Part shown: piece by piece, positions 1-8,353 of the stretch
Numbering within the stretch: position 1 is the first letter of the stretch
Layout of the letters: each line of letters starts with the position of its first letter
Origin: Deltaproteobacteria bacterium
Lineage (GTDB): Bacteria > Desulfobacterota > GWC2-55-46
Assembly (NCBI GenBank): GCA_016212705.1
Contig: JACREU010000078.1
Span: 1 to 43,834 of the forward strand
Reading direction: 5' to 3'
Length of the DNA: 43,834 nt
Notes under the pieces: generated by a model
Database searches by the model: none
Told to the model about the DNA's origin: nothing
Seen by the model: the letters and a program-made list of their open reading frames with translations, nothing else
Translations under genes and position numbers: made by a program

Positions 1-93
1 GTCTATCCCCTCCATGACCCTTGATATCGCGACAGGCGGATAATCCGACGGGAACGGCCCGGCGGGTATGTTCATAAGGAGTATCTTCGTCAT
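1..93 (-). CDS. N-terminal fragment of a probable B12-binding radical SAM-type protein (cut by window edge)
   Basis: The first 31 codons of a minus-strand gene are visible, starting at an ATG 6 nt downstream of the stop of the radical SAM gene before it. The start reads MTKILLMNIPAG and continues with a PPVAIS segment. A short beta strand followed by an N-P-P-like turn and a proline-rich stretch is how B12-binding domains of class B radical SAM proteins usually begin. No catalytic motif is inside the window, so the family call rests on this start and on the neighbouring radical SAM gene. There is no clear Shine-Dalgarno; translation is probably coupled to the upstream gene. Confidence 0.45.
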   Translation of the reverse strand, partial: MTKILLMNIPAGPFPSDYPPVAISRVMEGID

Positions 94-99
94 AACCGA

Positions 100-1587
100 T
101 CAGACCGCGGCAAGGTCTCTCCCTTCGAGGAGCCTTCGCCTTAGCCGCACCTTTGTCATCGAGACGATATGCTCCCGGACTTTTTTGCCGAATTTTCCCT
201 CTATCATCGAGAGGTACGCGGGGTTTTCGAAGTACCTGTGGAACGCCTCGTCCCTGAACTTAAGCACCTCAGCCGCGCTTATATATTTAGTCGGGAGCGG
301 GAGCGTCTCATAGGAGTGCTGAGAATAACCGTGCCACTGGTCCGGAAGAGGCCAGCGGTCTTTTACCGCGATATCGTAGAGCCTGGAGCCGGGGTACGCC
401 ATCGCCGAGTAGAAGTTCGCCCACTCCGTATTGAGTTCGAGCGCGAGGGAGAGCGTCTCCCGCATCGTCTCCGTCGTGTCGTCCGGGAGCCCGAAGATGT
501 AGTTTGCGCCTACCCTGATACCCGCGTCCTGTATGCGTCTTACGACCTCGGCTATGTCTTTTCTTCTCATCCGCTTGTCGGCGCCGTCGCGGACGACCGT
601 CGAGGCCGACTCTATCCCGAGCCCGAGCCAGTTGACGCCGGCCCTCTTAAGGGTCTTCAGATTGTCGAAGTTGATGGTATCGACCCGCGCGTAGGCCCAG
701 ATATTGAGGTCAAAGCCGTTTTTTATGATGAGCTCTGAAATGGACATGTAGTGGGCCTCGTTCAGGATGAAGAGCTCGTCCGCGATCTTGAGGTTCTTGA
801 CGGAATAGTCCCTGACGAGCGCGCCTATCTCCTTTACGACCAGCTCCGGGGACCTGTACCGTATGCCGGGTTTCCCGAACGGCGCGTTTATGCAACAGAA
901 GACGCAGGAATACGGGCAACCGAGGGACGTATATATCGCGCCGTACGGTTCCCTGTCCTCGATATCGTCGAAGCAGTGCCAGTTGTGCGCGCGGTACTTG
1001 TCCATTGGAAGGAGGTCCCAAGCCGCAAGCGGGAGGACCTCGTCGAGGTCCTTTATGAGTGGCGCCTTGCGCGTGGAGCGCGCCTCTTTGCCGCCGAAGT
1101 ACCAGAGCCCCGGGGCCTTCCGGAAATCGCCGCCTGATTTTATCTCCGTAAGTAGAGCCCTTAAGGTGAGCGGCCCCTCGCCCTCTATCACGAAATCCAC
1201 GTCTTCCTCCCTTAAAGTCCTTTCCGGGAGCGCGGAGGGGTGGAGGCCGCCTATGGCGACCCTCGCCGCAGTATTCTCCTTGAGCGCCGTGCAGATATTC
1301 CCCGCTATCGTCATGTTCTGCGTCGAGGCCGACGGGTGGGAGCCGTATACGATGACGGCAGCTACGTGCGGGTCGCACTCGCGGACGATCGCGGCGGTCT
1401 CATCAGGCGTTATGTTCTCCGCGTTCGCGTCTATGACCCGGACTCCAAAGCCGCAGTTCCTTAAGTAAGCGGCGATCACCGCTATCCAGAACGGAGGCTC
1501 TATGGCCGCAAGCTCTGTACCGAGGTCCTGGTATACCTGCTTTCTGTCCCCCGGGTTGATGAGTACAACGTCGATCGTCTCTTTCAT
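100..1587 (-). CDS. B12-binding domain radical SAM protein
   Basis: A 495-residue class B radical SAM protein. The N-terminal third is a cobalamin-binding Rossmann-like domain, with a GGLHPSALPE stretch and an EGEG turn typical of these domains. The [4Fe-4S]/SAM motif CxxxCxxC follows at about residues 224, 228 and 231 (LGCPYSCVFC), then a TIM-barrel core. Such enzymes perform methylations or radical rearrangements on unreactive carbons. The ATG at 1587 was chosen over an upstream in-frame start because AGGAGGT lies 4 nt before it. It sits at the distal end of the sugar gene region, 193 nt after the HAD phosphatase, and may act on a polysaccharide, lipid or sugar. The substrate cannot be read from sequence. 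Confidence 0.85.
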   Translation of the reverse strand: MKETIDVVLINPGDRKQVYQDLGTELAAIEPPFWIAVIAAYLRNCGFGVRVIDANAENITPDETAAIVRECDPHVAAVIVYGSHPSASTQNMTIAGNICTALKENTAARVAIGGLHPSALPERTLREEDVDFVIEGEGPLTLRALLTEIKSGGDFRKAPGLWYFGGKEARSTRKAPLIKDLDEVLPLAAWDLLPMDKYRAHNWHCFDDIEDREPYGAIYTSLGCPYSCVFCCINAPFGKPGIRYRSPELVVKEIGALVRDYSVKNLKIADELFILNEAHYMSISELIIKNGFDLNIWAYARVDTINFDNLKTLKRAGVNWLGLGIESASTVVRDGADKRMRRKDIAEVVRRIQDAGIRVGANYIFGLPDDTTETMRETLSLALELNTEWANFYSAMAYPGSRLYDIAVKDRWPLPDQWHGYSQHSYETLPLPTKYISAAEVLKFRDEAFHRYFENPAYLSMIEGKFGKKVREHIVSMTKVRLRRRLLEGRDLAAV

Positions 1588-1780
1588 CGGACCTCCTTGA
1601 TAGATACGCTTCTCAGGGACTGAGTACCTGACGGTCAATCGCATTCCGCGTTAAAAAAAACCGCATGGCGCACGTCCGCAAAAAAAATTTTCAATCAAAT
1701 GACCGCGCTGATGAGTGATCGGGATGGGATGTCAGGGTGTGTTCTCTTGAAGCGGACCAACGGATGGGTTTCAGCGCCTC

Positions 1781-2425
1781 CTATGGGTCGCCGCTAAAAA
1801 ATTTATCAAGCTCCATGATGCTCGTAAAAGTACGGTCGGCGAGCCTGAGCGCCTCCGGCGGCAGTGTGGATGTTATCGCCATGCAGTACATCCCTGCGCC
1901 CTTTGCCGACATTATGCCCATTGGCGCGTTCTCGACAGCCGCGCATTCGGCGGGCGCGCATCCGAGCGCCTTTGCGGCCGTCCGGTAAGGTTCCGGGTGC
2001 GGCTTGCAGTTTTTTACCCTGTCACCAGTGACGACCGCGTCAAAAAATGAGAGAAAGCCGCCCTTGACCGAGGCCTCAAGCCTTTTTGAGCTCGCGCCTG
2101 AGACGAGCGCGAGTTTAAGCCCGCGGGCCTTGAGCCTGCGGATAAGGTCTTCTACACCGTCGTAGAGCGAGAACGTTGCGTTCTCGGCGTAATGCGTCTC
2201 TTTAAGACCGATCAGCTCATCAATAAGCCCGTTATCTACCGCCGAATCACCCAGAAAGTGCTCGGCGACCCTTCTCGAATTGAAACCCTCTATGAGAAAG
2301 TACGGCCCTCTCTCGAAAGGGAGCCCGTGGGCCGAAAAGGCGTGTACCCAGGCCCGGTAGTTGTCCTCCATCGTCCTTCCGAGGACCCCGTCGAAGTCAA
2401 AGAGCACCGCTTTGATATTTTTCAT
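1781..2425 (-). CDS. HAD-family phosphatase, beta-phosphoglucomutase-like
   Basis: A 214-residue haloacid-dehalogenase superfamily protein. Motif I is FDFDGVL near the N-terminus, with the nucleophile and acid/base Asp pair. Motif II lies in VSGASS, motif III is the Lys in KNCKPHPEPY, and motif IV is the acidic VEN segment (Asn in place of the usual second Asp). The cap placement fits subclass I sugar-phosphate phosphatases and mutases such as beta-phosphoglucomutase. The start at 2425 gives an ATGA overlap with the stop of the upstream UxaA-type gene, so the two are probably translationally coupled. It could dephosphorylate an intermediate made by the neighbouring enzymes. It does not resemble GmhB, so it should not be assumed to be the heptose bisphosphatase. 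Confidence 0.85.
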   Translation of the reverse strand: MKNIKAVLFDFDGVLGRTMEDNYRAWVHAFSAHGLPFERGPYFLIEGFNSRRVAEHFLGDSAVDNGLIDELIGLKETHYAENATFSLYDGVEDLIRRLKARGLKLALVSGASSKRLEASVKGGFLSFFDAVVTGDRVKNCKPHPEPYRTAAKALGCAPAECAAVENAPMGIMSAKGAGMYCMAITSTLPPEALRLADRTFTSIMELDKFFSGDP

Positions 2426-3981
2426 AATGAAAGCTTCCCTGCCGACCATATCTGAAATGACCTCTTTTCCCATCGTTCGGCCCAGGTCTTCCTGCCGGAG
2501 GCGACCTCAACCATGAAGTCCGTGAGCCTGCCTGAGAGCTCATCAAGAGATACCGCGTCTTCGATGACCGGCCCGGCGTCAAAGTCCATGTCCTCGTCCA
2601 TTCTTTGGAATAGTCCGGTTGTCGAGGATATCTTTATTACCGGCGCGATGAGGTTGCCTTCGGTCGCGCCCATGCCAGTCGAAAAAAGGATGATATTGGC
2701 CCCTCCGGCGACAATGCCTGTCATTGACTCGAGGTCATTGCCCGGCCCGTTCATTAGCGAGAGCCCCTGCTCCTTAATACGCTCGCCGTAGTCGAGGAAA
2801 GAGGCTATCTCGGAGGCCCCGCCCTTCTGCACCGCGCCGAGGCTTTTAAGCGCCGAGTTCAGTAGCCCGCCCTTCTCGTTACCGTAAACGAAGTTCCCGT
2901 CCATTGAGACGCCGAGGGCTTCGGCAAGGCCCCGGTAATACTCAATGCCTCTTACGAACCTTTCGACCGTCTCGGCGGCGTTCATCCTGGAGAGGAGGAG
3001 CGCTTCGGCGCCGAGCATCTCCGGCACCTCCGAGAGTATCGCCGAGCCGCCGTCGGATACGAGTCTGTCCACGGCCCGTCCTATGAGCGGGTTGGCGGTC
3101 AGGCCCGAAAAAGAGTCCGAGGCTCCGCACTCGAGCCCCGCGGTCAAAAAGCTTAAGGGCAGTGACCGCCTTGTCGAAGACACCTCAGAGAGCCTGGAGA
3201 GAACAATCTTGCGCCCCTTTTCGACGGACCTTCGCGTGCCGCCCGATGCCTGTATGGAAAGAGCGTCTACGGGCTTTCCGAGCGCCTCTATATCCCCAAG
3301 AGCGTCCTTGAGGTCATTGCCGTGGACCTTTTCGCACCCGAGGTCTACTATGAGCGCCCCGCCCACGTTCGGGTGCATGATAGTATTTTTAAGTATTGTT
3401 ATCAACCTCTCTATCAGCTCTCCGTCGTTGCACCCGCACCCTTCCGTGTGCGCGGCGGCTACTACGCCGTCGAGACCAGCAACGCCGTGCGCGATCGCTC
3501 CCGACGTAATGGCTATCTTTCCGGCGACATCGCTCGCGCAAAGAGACGCGGGGCATATGAGGTAATAGTTTCGCGTCCCGGCCAGGCCGCCCTTCCTCAA
3601 GTATCCGTCGAAAGTCCTTCCGGTGTCCGCAAACTCAGGGGGCGCGAACCTGCTTACGCCCTTCAAGGTGTCGAGCCTCCTCTCGGCCAGGTCCCTTATA
3701 TCGGAGTGATGCCTTTTCATGAGACCGGGACTGACGAACTCCCCCATTCCAATCCCCCTTGATACGCCAAAAGGCCAGCCGTACTGGTTGAGGAGTTCTC
3801 CTTCCTTAATGTCCCTGATGGCGAACCTCTGCCCGGCCTGCATCCCCTGCGCGACCTTTATCTCGAAACCGTTAAGACGAACTATCGAGCCGCGCTCAAT
3901 CGGCCTTTTCGCTACTGCGACATTGTCAGAGCGCGCGATTATCGCGGCCTCGTTGTTTGAGTGGAACGGCCAGTTTTCCAT
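2422..3981 (-). CDS. UxaA-family altronate dehydratase-like hydro-lyase
   Basis: A 519-residue protein with the two-part layout of the UxaA/GarD family. It has an N-terminal SAF domain (roughly residues 10-90) and a large catalytic domain with the family blocks HTEGCGC, GLECGASDSFSG, LSEVPEMLGAE and GNDLESMTGIVAGGAN. Family members dehydrate sugar acids such as altronate or galactarate to 2-keto-3-deoxy products using a metal. The length matches full family members. It overlaps the HAD gene by 4 nt and is separated from the epimerase-cupin gene by a 299-nt gap that contains a MITE-like element. It is unusual beside nucleotide-sugar genes and without uronate catabolism partners, so the substrate may be an atypical sugar acid. 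The Shine-Dalgarno before this ATG is weak. Confidence 0.85.
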   Translation of the reverse strand: MENWPFHSNNEAAIIARSDNVAVAKRPIERGSIVRLNGFEIKVAQGMQAGQRFAIRDIKEGELLNQYGWPFGVSRGIGMGEFVSPGLMKRHHSDIRDLAERRLDTLKGVSRFAPPEFADTGRTFDGYLRKGGLAGTRNYYLICPASLCASDVAGKIAITSGAIAHGVAGLDGVVAAAHTEGCGCNDGELIERLITILKNTIMHPNVGGALIVDLGCEKVHGNDLKDALGDIEALGKPVDALSIQASGGTRRSVEKGRKIVLSRLSEVSSTRRSLPLSFLTAGLECGASDSFSGLTANPLIGRAVDRLVSDGGSAILSEVPEMLGAEALLLSRMNAAETVERFVRGIEYYRGLAEALGVSMDGNFVYGNEKGGLLNSALKSLGAVQKGGASEIASFLDYGERIKEQGLSLMNGPGNDLESMTGIVAGGANIILFSTGMGATEGNLIAPVIKISSTTGLFQRMDEDMDFDAGPVIEDAVSLDELSGRLTDFMVEVASGRKTWAERWEKRSFQIWSAGKLSL

Positions 3982-4042
3982 ATTTATCCAATATGACGTA
4001 TTGTCGAACTACCCGCGATTAGCGGAATTTTACAGATAATTA

Positions 4043-4191
4043 TTAAGGAACCTCTGATTTATTCTTTTTTTCTGTCACTTCGAGCGTGGCGAGAAATCTT
4101 GTGTCAAAGGAAATCAAGCGGTTATAAGATTCCTCGGTCGCTGTGCTCTCTCGGAATGACAACAGAACACGATTAATCAGAGTTTCCTTAA
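4043..4191. mobile_element. MITE-like element with about 20-bp terminal inverted repeats
   Basis: The ends are imperfect inverted repeats. The left end begins TTAAGGAACCTCTGATTTAT, and the right end, read on the other strand, begins TTAAGGAAACTCTGATTAAT, matching except at two positions. Nested inside is a second inverted pair (TGTCACTTCGA at 4073 against TGTCATTCCGA read back from 4161). No open reading frame is present. Short size, terminal repeats with TTAA ends and an internal hairpin fit a non-autonomous transposable element. It lies between the cupin-fusion gene and the UxaA gene and may break or modify transcription there. Confidence 0.6.
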
Positions 4192-4280
4192 GTGACCACC
4201 GCGCCCTGTTACTTTAAGCCCTTGCGTCCTCCACGCCCCATATCGCCTTCCTCCCCACTCTCCCCCCGGCCCCACGGCCC

Positions 4281-5996
4281 CTACTCGCGCGTCATGGTCT
4301 TGAGTATTACGGCTTTACCGGGAATGCGTAACCCTCCCGCGCTTGTGAAGGCGTTGGAGTTCTGTGTGTCGCCAATATCGAGTACCGCTGAGCCGTTCCT
4401 GTCGAGGACCATCCCCCTTAACGCGGTATAGAGCTCGTTGTCGTGCGATTTGAAGTGCTTTTTGAACTCGCCGTCATCGGCGAAGACCTCAAAGGAAATT
4501 GAAAACTTTCCCTTTGAGAAGGAGTGCCGCTCGAATCTCTCAGGCTCGTCAAAAGAGAAGTAGTCGTATTTTTCGAGGTTTGTAGTCTGCATCTCAGAGA
4601 TCCCCTCATAGCCTGAGCGTTCCCTCCCGTAGCGGTCCTCGAGCCGGAGGAGGTCGGTCTTGTCCGGCGGCGTCTCAATTTCAAGTATGCAGATACCTTC
4701 GCCTGAGAGGGCTTTTGTCGAATGGAAAACGCCCTTTTCCATTATGAGCGCGTCTCCGCCCTTTATGAACCTCCTGTTCCTGAAGGTGTTCGACATCGCC
4801 CTGCCGTTAAGCAATATGAGAGACGTCTTTTTCCTCGGGTGGCAGTGCATAGAAGTCGAATGGCCGCTCTTTATGTACAGGAACCAGACCGCCGTGCACT
4901 CGTTCTCGAACATAAGGAACTCGTGCCCCCAGGGCTTTATGACGACCGTGTTTTTGTATGTGACGGGCTGGCCAGGTGTGCTAACCGGCTTTTTTCTCTC
5001 CTCGATTACGTCGACGTCCTTGGGAGACGGCTCTATCTTGGAGACCTTAAGCGTCCTCACCTTCGACCTTTCCATCTCTTTAAGGAATGATTCGTAGGTG
5101 ACTCTGACGCCGTCTTCAAGCGCGGTCCTGTGACGCCACCCGAGCGCGTTTATCTTAGCTACGTCGAGGAGCTTTTTGGCTACGCCGTCTGGCCTCGTCT
5201 TGTCGAATATGATGCGGCCGGGGTAATCCGTCGCGCCCTTTATCGCCTCCGCGAGGTTTCGGATCGTCGTGCCTGCTCCGGTGCCGATATTGAAGACCTC
5301 GTTACCCGCGTAATCGTTTACGACGAAGAGGGATGCGTCAGCGACGTCATCAGCGAATAGAAAGTCCCTTACAGGCTCGCCGCTCCCCCAGATTACGACC
5401 TCTTCTGCGCCGGTTACCTTGGCTTCGTGCACCCTCTTTATTAGAGAGGGCAGGACCTGCGAGTTCATGACGTCATAGCGTTGGTTCGGCCCGTATACGT
5501 TCGGCGGGATGACAACGACGAAGTCTGTCCCGTACTGCCTGTTGTACGATTCGCAGAGCTTGATGCCCGCGATCTTGGCTATTGCAAACGGCTCGCATGT
5601 CGATTCGAGTACACCGGACAAGAGACACTCTTCTTTCGCAGGCTGTGGACACGCCCTCGGGTAGACGTCCGCCGAGGCGAAAAAAACGAGCTTTTTGACC
5701 TCGTTTATGAAGGCGTTGTGTATGACATTGGCCTCCATGAGGAGGTTCTCGTATATGAACTCCGCCCTGTATGTGTTGTTGGCGAAGATGCCGCCGATCC
5801 TCGCCGCGGCAAAGAAGACGAAGTCTATCTTCTCCTTTTCGAAGAAGGCAGAAACCTGCGACTGGTCCTTCAGGTCAAGCTCCGCGCGGGTGCGCGTTAT
5901 GACGTTAGGATACCCATCGCGCTCAAGCCTCCTTGCTATCGCAGACCCGATCAGCCCCTGGTGGCCGGCGACGAATATGCGGTCTTGTTTATCCAT
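4281..5996 (-). CDS. GDP-fucose-synthase-like SDR domain fused to a C-terminal cupin; catalytic residues altered
   Basis: A 571-residue two-domain protein. Residues 1-310 are an extended SDR closest in pattern to GDP-L-fucose synthase, with the NAD(P) motif GHQGLIGS and the AAARIGGI block. Residues about 340-480 form a cupin with the metal-type motif MHCHPRKKTSLILLNG. The SDR part differs at key positions. The Tyr of YxxxK is Phe137 (EPFAIAK), and the positions of the epimerisation acid/base pair of E. coli GDP-fucose synthase (Cys109, His179) are Asp110 and Gln180; Ser108 and Lys141 remain. It is therefore unlikely to be an ordinary GDP-fucose synthase. The cupin could isomerise, epimerise or bind the sugar. 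The start overlaps the DJ-1 gene by 8 nt. Confidence 0.8.
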   Translation of the reverse strand: MDKQDRIFVAGHQGLIGSAIARRLERDGYPNVITRTRAELDLKDQSQVSAFFEKEKIDFVFFAAARIGGIFANNTYRAEFIYENLLMEANVIHNAFINEVKKLVFFASADVYPRACPQPAKEECLLSGVLESTCEPFAIAKIAGIKLCESYNRQYGTDFVVVIPPNVYGPNQRYDVMNSQVLPSLIKRVHEAKVTGAEEVVIWGSGEPVRDFLFADDVADASLFVVNDYAGNEVFNIGTGAGTTIRNLAEAIKGATDYPGRIIFDKTRPDGVAKKLLDVAKINALGWRHRTALEDGVRVTYESFLKEMERSKVRTLKVSKIEPSPKDVDVIEERKKPVSTPGQPVTYKNTVVIKPWGHEFLMFENECTAVWFLYIKSGHSTSMHCHPRKKTSLILLNGRAMSNTFRNRRFIKGGDALIMEKGVFHSTKALSGEGICILEIETPPDKTDLLRLEDRYGRERSGYEGISEMQTTNLEKYDYFSFDEPERFERHSFSKGKFSISFEVFADDGEFKKHFKSHDNELYTALRGMVLDRNGSAVLDIGDTQNSNAFTSAGGLRIPGKAVILKTMTRE

Positions 5997-6516
5997 TTAG
6001 CGCGTCAGCCTCTGCGAGCCTTACGGTCTCGCGCATCCAGTCGCCGTTGTACTTGTAGTGGGGCGAGGTGACGAAGTTGCCGTCGACGACGACAGGCGCG
6101 TCCACGTACTCAGCCCCTGCGTTAACTATGTCGTCCTTTATGGCGATATAGCCGGAGACCTTCCTACCGCGGACGATCCTCGCAGAGATCATTATCCACG
6201 GCCCGTGGCAGACGGACGAGACTATCTTCTTTTTATCGTCCATCGCCTTTACGAAACTTAAGACCTCCTTCATCTGCCTCACCCTGTCCGGAGCCTCATG
6301 CCCTCCCGGGAGGACGACGATGTCGTAGTCCTCCTCCCTTAAGTCCTTGACGTCCACAGTCGGCCTTGCCGGGACGCCGTACTTGCCCCTTACCGGCTCC
6401 TTGTCCTTTACAGCGACGTCCACCTTGTAACCCGCCTCCTGGAGCCGGTAGAACGGGTAGATGAACTCCTCATCCTGAAAATTCGGCCCTGTGATTATGA
6501 CAGCTCTCTTCGTCAT
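5989..6516 (-). CDS. DJ-1/PfpI family protein
   Basis: A 175-residue protein of the DJ-1/PfpI superfamily. The nucleophile elbow cysteine is in SVCHGPWIM, after a VLPGGHEAPD loop, with an acidic residue in the N-terminal NFQDEEFIYP segment, as in PfpI-type members. Known relatives include glyoxalase III/deglycase-like enzymes, amidases and chaperone-like proteins, so the reaction is not fixed by sequence. AAGGGG lies 5 nt before the ATG. It follows the thiamine enzyme beta subunit after 56 nt and overlaps the epimerase-cupin gene by 8 nt, which places it in the sugar operon. A role in handling a reactive keto-sugar or aldehyde intermediate is a reasonable but untested idea. Confidence 0.85.
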   Translation of the reverse strand: MTKRAVIITGPNFQDEEFIYPFYRLQEAGYKVDVAVKDKEPVRGKYGVPARPTVDVKDLREEDYDIVVLPGGHEAPDRVRQMKEVLSFVKAMDDKKKIVSSVCHGPWIMISARIVRGRKVSGYIAIKDDIVNAGAEYVDAPVVVDGNFVTSPHYKYNGDWMRETVRLAEADALNG

Positions 6517-6572
6517 ATATACCCCTTCTGTGGTTGTCTTCGGAACGCGGCAGAAATACCATGCCGCATGGC

Positions 6573-7487
6573 TCAGGTGAATACGCGCCCGGTGCCTGCA
6601 AGCAGTTCTTTTGCGGCTTCAGCGATCCTCCCGGCCTCGGGCGCCCTGTTCTGGAGAGGCTGGCAGAGGCACTTGGTGCGGTCCTCAAGCCCCAACGCCT
6701 TTACGGGAAAGCCGGTATTTATCATCAGAGAATATGCTATCGACTCCGACGCCCCGGCTATCTCATGCCCAGGGTCCACGACCAGCCCTATCCTGCTCTC
6801 TTTTAACGGCTCTGTGATTCTCTTTGTGAGTGTGAATGGTTTCAGCCAGACTATGTTGACTACATTACACCGCACACCCTCGTTTTTAAGGAGCCTTGCC
6901 GCCTTTTTCGCCTCGAACCTGGTTGATGATATCGCGTAGATGGTAATATCCGCGCCTGCCGCTATTTCATCGGGTAGATCGTCTTTATTCGAGTATGACG
7001 CCCTGTGCTCGCTACATATAAACGGGTCGTCGTTATCCATATAACCCCGCCATACCTCTTCGTACTCGCCCGGCGTCATCGGGGACGCAACCCTGAAACC
7101 CGGAAAGTGCATGAACAGGCTGTGCAGGACGCCAGAGTGCACCGGCCCGATCCCTTCGGCGGCTATCGCCCTTACGAATATTGGGGCCGATTTTTCGTGG
7201 AGGTCCTTAAGCTTCGCCGCATAGAATATGAGCGGGCTCCCGTTCAGAATCAAGAAGTCCTGGAACCTCACAACGAATATCGGCCTCCTCCCCGCGAGCG
7301 CGGCCCCGACCGCAATGCCGGCGCCGGCGACATCTGTCATTGGGAGCTCCACGATATTCGGCGCGTCAGGGACCGTATTGTTCACCCACCCGACGGCTGA
7401 GATGGATTCGCCCAGGAGCATACCGCCGCCTTCGAGGTGCGCACTCGTTATTTCCCTGATAGTCTCCGCAACTGTCCTTGTTCCCAT
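6573..7487 (-). CDS. Thiamine-diphosphate enzyme, E1 beta / transketolase C-terminal-type subunit
   Basis: A 304-residue protein with the pyrimidine-binding domain and transketolase C-terminal domain of 2-oxoacid dehydrogenase E1 beta. The start MGTRTVAETIREI and the segments NIVELPMTDVAGAGIAVGAA and RRPIFVVRFQDF match that family. It overlaps the E1 alpha gene by 40 nt, and GGAG..AAGG precedes the ATG. No lipoyl E2 or E3 gene is in the window, so ordinary oxidative decarboxylation to acyl-CoA is unlikely for this pair here. Within a nucleotide-sugar operon, a carboligation or transketolase-like transfer onto a keto-sugar is the more interesting reading, and it is inference. Confidence 0.85.
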   Translation of the reverse strand: MGTRTVAETIREITSAHLEGGGMLLGESISAVGWVNNTVPDAPNIVELPMTDVAGAGIAVGAALAGRRPIFVVRFQDFLILNGSPLIFYAAKLKDLHEKSAPIFVRAIAAEGIGPVHSGVLHSLFMHFPGFRVASPMTPGEYEEVWRGYMDNDDPFICSEHRASYSNKDDLPDEIAAGADITIYAISSTRFEAKKAARLLKNEGVRCNVVNIVWLKPFTLTKRITEPLKESRIGLVVDPGHEIAGASESIAYSLMINTGFPVKALGLEDRTKCLCQPLQNRAPEAGRIAEAAKELLAGTGRVFT

Positions 7488-8353
7488 ACCTTCTCCATGG
7501 AGAGCCTTTCGGCCCCTTCTATCGCCTGCGCCTTATCCCAGAGGCCCGCGCCCTTAAGTGCGTTCCTTACATCTGAAAACCTGTCCCACTCGGCAGGGCC
7601 GTCCGTACCGACGCCCACATGCCAGTTGGCCCTGCATGTATGGATGTTCATGAGCGCGGGGGTTTTCTTCACAAGCTCTTTGGCCTTGAGATATATAGTC
7701 CACGGGTCGTCCGAGAGGTCTTCGGCTTCCATCCCGAAGGCGTCTGCCACCTTCGAGACCTTCCACGAGCGGCGCGTCTCGACGGCGGTCAGTATCGAGA
7801 GGTTGTTGTCCTCGCATACAAAAAGGACCGGAAGCCTATGCGTGGCGGCGAAACCGAGGGATGAGAGCACGTAGTCCTCCTCTGCCGCGCCGTCTCCAAA
7901 AATGGCGAGCGTGGACTTTTTGGATGCAAGCGCGTAACCGACGGCTAAGGGGACGTTCTCTCCGATGAGGCCGTGGTGCCCGTGCATGGCAACGCCGTTT
8001 TCATGGCACTGGACGCAGTTTGAGCCCGCCCTGCCGCCGCTCGTCCCTGTCGGGAGCCCCATCAACTCGTCCCGGAGTTTTACAGGGTCCCCGCCGTATG
8101 AAAGATAGACCCCGTGGCACCTGTGCTGGGCGAATATCACCGGACCCGGCACGGCGACCGACAGCGCGGCGGCTATCGACTCCTGCCCTGAGGAGAGATA
8201 GACAGGAGAGGTCACGAACCCGTCTTTAACCGCCTTTATGAGCCCCTCCTCGAAGATTCGGGTCCGGCAGATACGCCTGTATATCTCAAGGGCTATATCC
8301 TCCGGAACGATGGCCGCTCCGTTCTCTATCACCGCGAGATCAGGCGCCCTCAT
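7448..8353 (-). CDS. Thiamine-diphosphate enzyme, E1 alpha-type subunit
   Basis: A 301-residue protein of the dehydrogenase E1 component alpha family. The thiamine-diphosphate motif is present: GDGAAEE at about residues 153-159, ending with the Asn pair near 183 (EDNN). The conserved AQHRCHG and MHGHHGLIGENVPLAVG blocks are also visible. The ATG at 8353 forms an ATGA overlap with the stop of the SDR gene before it, so an upstream in-frame extension was rejected. It pairs with the beta subunit that follows. It is somewhat short for a full E1 alpha, in line with catabolic or transketolase-like two-subunit relatives. Its coupling to sugar SDR genes argues for a role on a sugar substrate rather than central metabolism. 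Confidence 0.88.
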   Translation of the reverse strand: MRAPDLAVIENGAAIVPEDIALEIYRRICRTRIFEEGLIKAVKDGFVTSPVYLSSGQESIAAALSVAVPGPVIFAQHRCHGVYLSYGGDPVKLRDELMGLPTGTSGGRAGSNCVQCHENGVAMHGHHGLIGENVPLAVGYALASKKSTLAIFGDGAAEEDYVLSSLGFAATHRLPVLFVCEDNNLSILTAVETRRSWKVSKVADAFGMEAEDLSDDPWTIYLKAKELVKKTPALMNIHTCRANWHVGVGTDGPAEWDRFSDVRNALKGAGLWDKAQAIEGAERLSMEKVWEQGQLRRLSGK

